18,957 nt of DNA from an uncultured Bacteroides sp. (GTDB lineage: Bacteria; Bacteroidota; Bacteroidia; Bacteroidales; Bacteroidaceae): the NCBI GenBank assembly GCA_900546645.1, contig URDR01000060.1, positions 1-18,957 of the forward strand, given 5' to 3'. A program made the position numbers and the translations under genes. Under the pieces are notes generated by a model that saw only the letters and a program-made list of their open reading frames with translations, was not told where the DNA came from and searched no databases. Positions 15,284 to 18,957 of this stretch are shown here, in pieces. How positions within the stretch are numbered: position 1 is the first letter of the stretch; every line of letters begins with the position of its first letter.

Positions 15284-15646
15284 TTAAAAAGTGTGAAAAA
15301 GGAGGTGCTGTTTTTCGGGCACCCGACAGTCTGAAAATTCTCTTTCTGGTTTCCCGTCGGAGTAAATCTTATATCCAAGGTCTTTTCCCATAATCTCTGG
15401 TATTATATCCTCAGTAAAGTTTTCCTCACAAGTGAATGCGATTCCTGATAGTCTACAACCATGATAACCAGGTGCTTCACCTATTAGCATCACATTACTG
15501 TTATTATTCCTGATTCTTTGAAGGTAGTTATACAGATTTTCCCTACATACTTCACTCTGAGGTATTTCCGGAGAATATACGTTGGTAAGTTCTGGTGTAG
15601 ATACCTCTCTTGAAAGTTTATCAATAAAATGTCTTATTCTATCCAT
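15284..15646 (-). pseudogene. 3'-truncated uracil-DNA glycosylase-like gene
   Basis: The frame from ATG 15644-15646 encodes 120 residues and overlaps the WYL stop by 8 nt (ATGGATAG), suggesting coupled translation. Residues 56-64 (GEAPGYHGC) are the water-activating motif of the uracil-DNA-glycosylase superfamily. GIAFT at 69-73 gives the base-stacking Phe, and GYKIYSDGKPERE resembles the next family segment. UDG proteins of this type are about 200-250 aa and carry later motifs (a WN-A-FPFHP-like strand and a DNA-intercalation loop); here the frame changes to unrelated sequence (FSDCRVPEKQ) and stops. The terminator follows closely, so the missing part is not downstream. It is probably an inactive remnant, though a repurposed short uracil-binding protein cannot be ruled out. 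Confidence 0.65.
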
Positions 15647-16535
15647 TATCTTTGGGGTTATATATTTCACACATTTCTTCTGCATATTGCTTTATTTCTT
15701 TCCTTAGTGACTGGGGACTTATTACTTCGAGGTCTGATCCACAAGATAGTAATTCCTGTACAAAGTCATAGCAGGGTTTCAGATATAATTCGAATGTCAT
15801 GTAGTCGTCATCCTGCTGTATCAGCTTTTGTGAATGATGGAGGGGAAGAGTCTTAATATACATTCCCTGTTCACATCCCACTTTGATTACAACACGTTCC
15901 TTTTCTACCGGATATTGGATAATTCCATAATAGTCATAGAACAAGGTTTCAGCACTTTGTTCTTTAATAAACTTAAATCTAATATCTGAAACAGTTACTG
16001 ACTTTATCCTGTCAAAGCAGTAAGTTCGGAATTCCCCAATATCACGTCTCTTTCCAATCAGATACCAACGGCGTTTGAAGAGCTTTATGTAATATGGTTC
16101 TACGATTTTTTCTTTCGGTTCATCCCAAAACGCCTGATAAATCATTTTAATACACAGCCCTTTCTCCATCGCTTCCGTTATTGGTTCAATGAATTCTTCA
16201 CCTCCTGAACTGGTTTCAAGCATTATTCGATCCTTTAGCCTGCTTCTTCTGCTTATCACATTTGAAGCTGAAACAGACTGAAGCAACCACTTATACATGG
16301 CATTATGGATTATTAATCCCTTATCTTCTATGTAGTATTCTTTGGTAACTGGATTGTATGATATTTCTGTTCCGAACAATTCTTCAGCCTTTTTTCTATA
16401 GTTCCCGAATGTATTCCTATGAATCTCTACATCTTCATTTATGTATTTAGACCATTCGTTTATAATATTTTCTTGGGTATCAGGACCTCTCCTTATAAGA
16501 TATGACACCATCCATATAGCAAATTCTGTTTTCAT
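15639..16535 (-). CDS. WYL-domain transcriptional regulator
   Basis: A 298-residue regulator from ATG 16533-16535; a TTG 14 codons upstream lies within the promoter region and is unlikely. Residues about 1-75 form a winged-helix-like DNA-binding part (QENIINEWSKYIN, then IHRNTFGNYRKKAEELFG). The WYL domain begins near 125, with the ligand-contacting core KRRWYLIG at 154-161 and FRTYCFDRI after it, and a C-terminal WCX-like extension (about 215-295). WYL proteins bind nucleic-acid-like ligands or other signals and often repress defence or damage-linked genes, as BrxR and CapW do. Its gene diverges from the small-protein/S41 operon across a 96-bp spacer with a palindrome centred between both promoters, so it probably represses both itself and that operon. 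Confidence 0.85.
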   Translation of the reverse strand: MKTEFAIWMVSYLIRRGPDTQENIINEWSKYINEDVEIHRNTFGNYRKKAEELFGTEISYNPVTKEYYIEDKGLIIHNAMYKWLLQSVSASNVISRRSRLKDRIMLETSSGGEEFIEPITEAMEKGLCIKMIYQAFWDEPKEKIVEPYYIKLFKRRWYLIGKRRDIGEFRTYCFDRIKSVTVSDIRFKFIKEQSAETLFYDYYGIIQYPVEKERVVIKVGCEQGMYIKTLPLHHSQKLIQQDDDYMTFELYLKPCYDFVQELLSCGSDLEVISPQSLRKEIKQYAEEMCEIYNPKDNG

Positions 16536-16553
16536 GGTTTCCTCTGTTTTTTG

Positions 16554-16606
16554 CAAAGATAATGTGATACTGCACAAGTTATTTATGCACCAGTGGGGTA
16601 ATTTTG
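16554..16606. promoter_or_regulatory. Symmetric divergent promoter with 19-bp palindromic operator
   Basis: A leftward -7 (TATCTTTG, 16554-16561) serves the WYL gene and a rightward -7 (TAATTTTG, 16599-16606) serves the first small gene. Between them, exactly 9 nt from each, lies TGCACAAGTTATTTATGCA (16571-16589), a palindrome matching its own complement at 14 of 19 positions. A dimeric regulator there would cover the upstream elements of both promoters. Neither direction has a good -33 TTTG. Confidence 0.6.
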
Positions 16607-16631
16607 TAACATCATCAAAAATATACCAGAC

Positions 16632-17015
16632 ATGGAAAAAGAAAAAGTACTTAAGATTTTAAATGAGTTGACAAAGCACATGCGTCCTTTGAAAATAGAT
16701 TTGGTAGATTATAGTTATTTAGAGAAAGAGCATGAAATTGAATGTTTTTCTCATATCTCCTCTACTGATGAGATTGTTAAACGAGTAAAGAGGAAATTGG
16801 ACAATTATTATATCGACTTGTTTAACGCCAGTAGTAAGGTTAAGTGTTTCTTAATGACCGTAGAATTCATTTCTTGGAATGAAATGATAATGAATGAATT
16901 GGATCCTACTCATAAATTTTGTGAGAAGTATATAAAGGACAGCAAAATGTGTTGGGGGTTAAGTAAGTATGAAGATGTTGAGGATGTGAAAATAACATTG
17001 GTAGTAAGCAGATAA
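16632..17015 (+). CDS. Small paralogue 1, FtsZ C-terminal-domain-like protein
   Basis: A 127-residue soluble protein with no signal or membrane segment. It starts with MEKEK, as does its neighbour, and shares blocks with it such as DY-x-YL, EHE-x-ECFSH, CWGLS and VKITLV-x-SR. The order of elements resembles the FtsZ C-terminal domain: a DYSYL segment where FtsZ has its FADV strand, an amphipathic helix (about 46-65), a VKCFLMTVEF strand, a NEMIMNELDPTHKF helix, then KMCWGLSKYEDVEDVKITLVVSR-type strands where FtsZ ends in IxGxSxD and VTVIAT. The GTP-binding half of FtsZ is absent. The domain call is a pattern reading with weak identity. It is the first plus-strand gene after the WYL-controlled promoter; function unknown, perhaps a partner of the membrane peptidase encoded downstream. 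Confidence 0.6.
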   Translation: MEKEKVLKILNELTKHMRPLKIDLVDYSYLEKEHEIECFSHISSTDEIVKRVKRKLDNYYIDLFNASSKVKCFLMTVEFISWNEMIMNELDPTHKFCEKYIKDSKMCWGLSKYEDVEDVKITLVVSR

Positions 17016-17018
17016 GAT

Positions 17019-17048
17019 ACCATCCATATTGCAAATTCTGTTTTTATG
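17019..17048 (-). pseudogene. Dead copy of the WYL gene's first codons
   Basis: Read on the minus strand this 30-nt stretch gives ATA-KTEFAIWMV, the same as the first ten residues of the WYL regulator except that the start codon ATG has become ATA. It lies just after the stop of small paralogue 1, and marks the left edge of the duplicated unit. Confidence 0.6.
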
Positions 17049-17072
17049 GCGTTTTCTGCTTTTTACAAGATA

Positions 17073-17117
17073 GTATAATGGTGCATAAGATATGTGTGCA
17101 TAGGTGGAATAATTTTG
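17073..17117 (+). promoter_or_regulatory. Second operator-promoter copy before small paralogue 2
   Basis: TGCATAAGATATGTGTGCA (17082-17100) corresponds to the first operator and keeps both TGCA ends at 19-bp length. TAATTTTG (17110-17117) again follows after 9 nt. The former leftward -7 has decayed to TATCTTGT (17073-17080 region), matching the loss of the leftward gene. Paralogue 2 and the S41 gene may thus have their own regulated promoter. Confidence 0.5.
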
Positions 17118-17141
17118 CTTCATCATTAAAAAACAACCGAT

Positions 17142-17528
17142 ATGGAAAAAGAAAAGGCATTTCAGATTTTAAGTGAACTGGCAAAGAACAAGTACCCGAT
17201 GAATAATCTTGGTATGGAAGACTATGGTTATTTAATGAGTGAACATGAAGTCGAATGTTTTTCTCATACCTCCTTGACAAATGAAAATGTTGTAAGGATA
17301 AAGGAAGTAATGGACAAGCTGGGTAAAGACTTAATTAATTTGGGCAAGGACTATGAACGCTTTGTTATGATCATAGAATACAACTCTCAGAATGAACTGA
17401 TGATGAATGAGATGGAGCCAATTCATGAATTTTGTGAGGAGTTTGTTAAGGATAAAAAACTATGTTGGGGGTTAAGCCAGCATGATGATATTGATAGAGT
17501 AAAAATAACATTGGTAGCAAGTAGATGA
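17142..17528 (+). CDS. Small paralogue 2, FtsZ C-terminal-domain-like protein
   Basis: A 128-residue protein clearly homologous to the preceding gene, with the blocks EHEVECFSH, NELMMNEMEPIHEF and LCWGLSQHDDIDRVKITLVASR-type ending conserved. Its FtsZ-like pattern is clearer than in copy 1: MEDYGYLM, then a helix NVVRIKEVMDKLGKDL, the strand RFVMIIEY, and the final WGLS/VKITLVAS pair corresponding to the IxGxS and VTVxAT strands of FtsZ. No GTPase motif is present. Its TGA overlaps the ATG of the S41 gene (ATGA at 17525-17528), so the two are translationally coupled and probably act together. The retained paralogue pair may form a heterodimer or respond to different partners; this is inference. 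Confidence 0.65.
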   Translation: MEKEKAFQILSELAKNKYPMNNLGMEDYGYLMSEHEVECFSHTSLTNENVVRIKEVMDKLGKDLINLGKDYERFVMIIEYNSQNELMMNEMEPIHEFCEEFVKDKKLCWGLSQHDDIDRVKITLVASR

Positions 17529-18957
17529 TTATGAATATATTTTTATGGACCCAGATCCTATGTCTGATTACCACAGTAGGAGCTACTGTATATATCTATA
17601 TTAAAAGAAAAAAACTTGGATTCTGGATAGTATGCATATCATACCTCTTGATTCTTTTGGGGACTATATATATTGCCGTAAGGAACTATCCTATTTATTG
17701 GGTCGGGTATCATCTTACAATGAAGGCAGAGAAACAATTCGTTTTAGAACAAGATATAGAACCAGACGAATATATGGATGATTTCAAAGAGATATGTGAC
17801 ATTGTTGAGAAACATTATTCTCTCGCTGATTATAAGGGAATATCCTTAAAGTCTTTACGTGATAAGTATTCTGTAAAAGTAATGAATGCTAAGAATAACA
17901 GGGAATATTTTTTAGCTATCCAACAGTATTTCTCTGAGTTGAGAAATTCACATACCTGCTTGAGATACAGTAAATACACGACTATGGCGGATGCGGAATG
18001 GAGAAGTGATTCTTTGTATGTTTCAGCCAACCAGACTGAATATCCATTAAAGAAAGGAGACAGGATATTGTCTGTAGATGGTATAGATGTAGTGTCATGG
18101 AGAGATAGTATGAAGAATTACGTTCCTGGATCCACTGAAAAGGGGAGATATGTTCATACAGAGGATTATGTATTTTCAAGTTATATCGATACAGTAAGGA
18201 ACCTATGTCTTTGCAGAGATGACTACGTTTTTAATGTTACGGTAGAATTGAGCAGAGATGGAATGCAGCGCATATCCGAGCATAACAAAGAAATCAGGAG
18301 TGCAGAGACTAAAAGTATTATGAATTCACCTAAAGATAAGAAAGAATACTTAACCCTCTTGTCATTATCAGGATTTACAGATGAAGAAACTGAGGAATTC
18401 ATACTCAAATACAATAAGGTCAAGAACTATCAGTGTATCATTCTGAATCTGCTGAATAATCATGGTGGACTTGTCAGGAATATGGAAAAGATAGCTGCCC
18501 TTCTCTTAAAACACCCCTATCAAGCTGAGACTCTAATAACTCCGTCTGAAGATTCATTCAAGGGTAAACTGTATGTGATGATTGGCCAAAATACCTTTTC
18601 AGCTGCCGAATATCTTGCAAGTATTCTGAAGGAGTCCGGTAGTGCTGTTCTTGTGGGTGAGGAAACAACTGGTGATTTTGGAGTTAGACCACTTACTTTC
18701 TGTACTTCCCATGATACTTATTTCTCACTTGGATATGGGAAACCTAAAACGACTTTCAAGGGTAATCCTCGTGAAGGGAAAGCTGTTGAACCTCATTACC
18801 GGATAAAAGAAAATGCAGCTCTTTCAAACAATTTTAATATCGTAAGGACTGCATTTTATCTGGCTATGAATGAAATCTTAGAGGCTAAGATGGATTCGCT
18901 AAAATCGAGTAGGAGGAAAACGAAGCAGTTTTCTTCCTACTTTCGTTTTCCGACCTC
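17525..18957 (+). CDS. Membrane-anchored S41-family peptidase (open at the window edge)
   Basis: The frame from ATG 17525-17527 is open for 477 codons to the end of the window, so the true C-terminus is not seen. Two hydrophobic helices at about 5-26 and 33-52 anchor it in the inner membrane. A PDZ-like element (LKKGDRILSVDGIDV, 175-189) sits in the middle. The peptidase core includes IILNLLNNHGG (305-315), GQNTFSAAEYLAS (354-366) and VLVGEETTG (375-383). Ser359 is the likely nucleophile; His143 in ELRNSHTCLRY and Glu380 in GEETTG fit the Ser-His-Glu arrangement of tricorn/CPAF-like S41 enzymes rather than the Ser-Lys dyad of CtpA. It should cleave proteins at the cell envelope. It overlaps paralogue 2 by 4 nt, forming an operon under the WYL-type promoters. 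A second start two codons on (17531) is possible. Confidence 0.85.
   Translation, partial: MIMNIFLWTQILCLITTVGATVYIYIKRKKLGFWIVCISYLLILLGTIYIAVRNYPIYWVGYHLTMKAEKQFVLEQDIEPDEYMDDFKEICDIVEKHYSLADYKGISLKSLRDKYSVKVMNAKNNREYFLAIQQYFSELRNSHTCLRYSKYTTMADAEWRSDSLYVSANQTEYPLKKGDRILSVDGIDVVSWRDSMKNYVPGSTEKGRYVHTEDYVFSSYIDTVRNLCLCRDDYVFNVTVELSRDGMQRISEHNKEIRSAETKSIMNSPKDKKEYLTLLSLSGFTDEETEEFILKYNKVKNYQCIILNLLNNHGGLVRNMEKIAALLLKHPYQAETLITPSEDSFKGKLYVMIGQNTFSAAEYLASILKESGSAVLVGEETTGDFGVRPLTFCTSHDTYFSLGYGKPKTTFKGNPREGKAVEPHYRIKENAALSNNFNIVRTAFYLAMNEILEAKMDSLKSSRRKTKQFSSYFRFPT
18908..18941 (+). terminator. Hairpin at the end of the S41 frame, possible terminator
   Basis: AGTAGGAGGAAAAC (18908-18921) pairs with GTTTTCTTCCTACT (18928-18941) through 14 bp including one G-U pair, with a 6-nt loop, and U-rich sequence follows. 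It lies inside the open S41 frame, so either the coding region runs through the terminator for a few codons or the hairpin has another role. Confidence 0.35.

Larger units (their letters stand above)
16495..17528 (+). repeat. Tandem duplication of control region plus small gene, unit about 517 bp
   Basis: Copy 1 spans about 16495-17011 and copy 2 about 17012-17528. Both begin with ATAAGATA and CCATCCATAT, followed by GCAAATTCTGTTTT, which is the reverse of the first codons of the WYL gene. Both then carry the TGCA-flanked operator, TAATTTTG and a MEKEK-starting gene. The copies are clearly diverged, so the duplication is old. Confidence 0.75.

Noticed and set aside
15133..15378. An 81-residue minus-strand frame downstream of the UDG-like gene, considered as the missing UDG C-terminus
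   Set aside because: Its sequence lacks UDG late motifs and it runs through the terminator hairpin, so it does not restore the enzyme.
17830..18423. Three minus-strand frames of about 65 residues opposite the S41 gene
   Set aside because: The plus-strand frame is continuous with S41 motifs and two membrane helices. The minus frames have no features.

Overview
The window looks like a Bacteroides or close relative (order Bacteroidales). The evidence is a SusC/SusD pair, a UpxY-like NusG paralogue, a VirE_N/DUF3987 protein, and promoters of the Bacteroides type (TAnnTTTG at -7, with TTG about 20 nt upstream in two cases). Base composition is mosaic: the UpxY-like gene and the VirE/DUF3987 gene are visibly GC-rich, while the glycan, defence-like and WYL-linked genes are AT-rich. 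This suggests an accessory region assembled from several sources.

Layout. (1) Positions 1-2371, minus strand: the tail of a surface-polysaccharide locus. It has a GT8 glycosyltransferase, a PP-loop protein with a QueC-like zinc-knuckle pattern, and an N-terminal piece of a probable polysaccharide pyruvyl transferase. A run of eight G near the start of the PP-loop gene could allow phase variation. (2) 2469-3227: a DUF2971 protein, followed at 3307-3797 by a 491-bp internally deleted IS66-type element with recognisable ends. (3) 3813-6387, minus: a compact operon of HNH nuclease, AAA ATPase and DUF4435/TOPRIM-like protein behind its own promoter. The last two genes look like a PARIS (AriA-AriB) defence pair and the HNH gene is an extra member. 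(4) 6595-7841, minus: a UpxY/NusG-like antiterminator with a promoter and a leader rich in direct and inverted repeats. (5) 7896-12458, minus: a susC-susD pair without other utilisation genes, with promoter and terminator. (6) 12588-15140, minus: a VirE_N/DUF3987 primase-like ATPase with a strong terminator.

(7) 15284-18957 is the most unusual part. A WYL-domain regulator (minus) overlaps a truncated uracil-DNA-glycosylase-like gene. Divergently on the plus strand lie two tandem paralogous proteins of about 127 aa whose pattern resembles the C-terminal domain of FtsZ without the GTPase domain. The second overlaps by ATGA with a membrane-anchored S41 peptidase that runs off the window. A 19-bp palindrome lies exactly midway between the two divergent -7 elements, 9 nt from each. 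A second version of the whole control region, with a dead copy of the regulator's first codons, precedes the second paralogue. This reads as one WYL-controlled, duplicated regulon with an undescribed combination of parts.

All family assignments come from reading motifs. No database search was run. No tRNA, rRNA or CRISPR array was seen.
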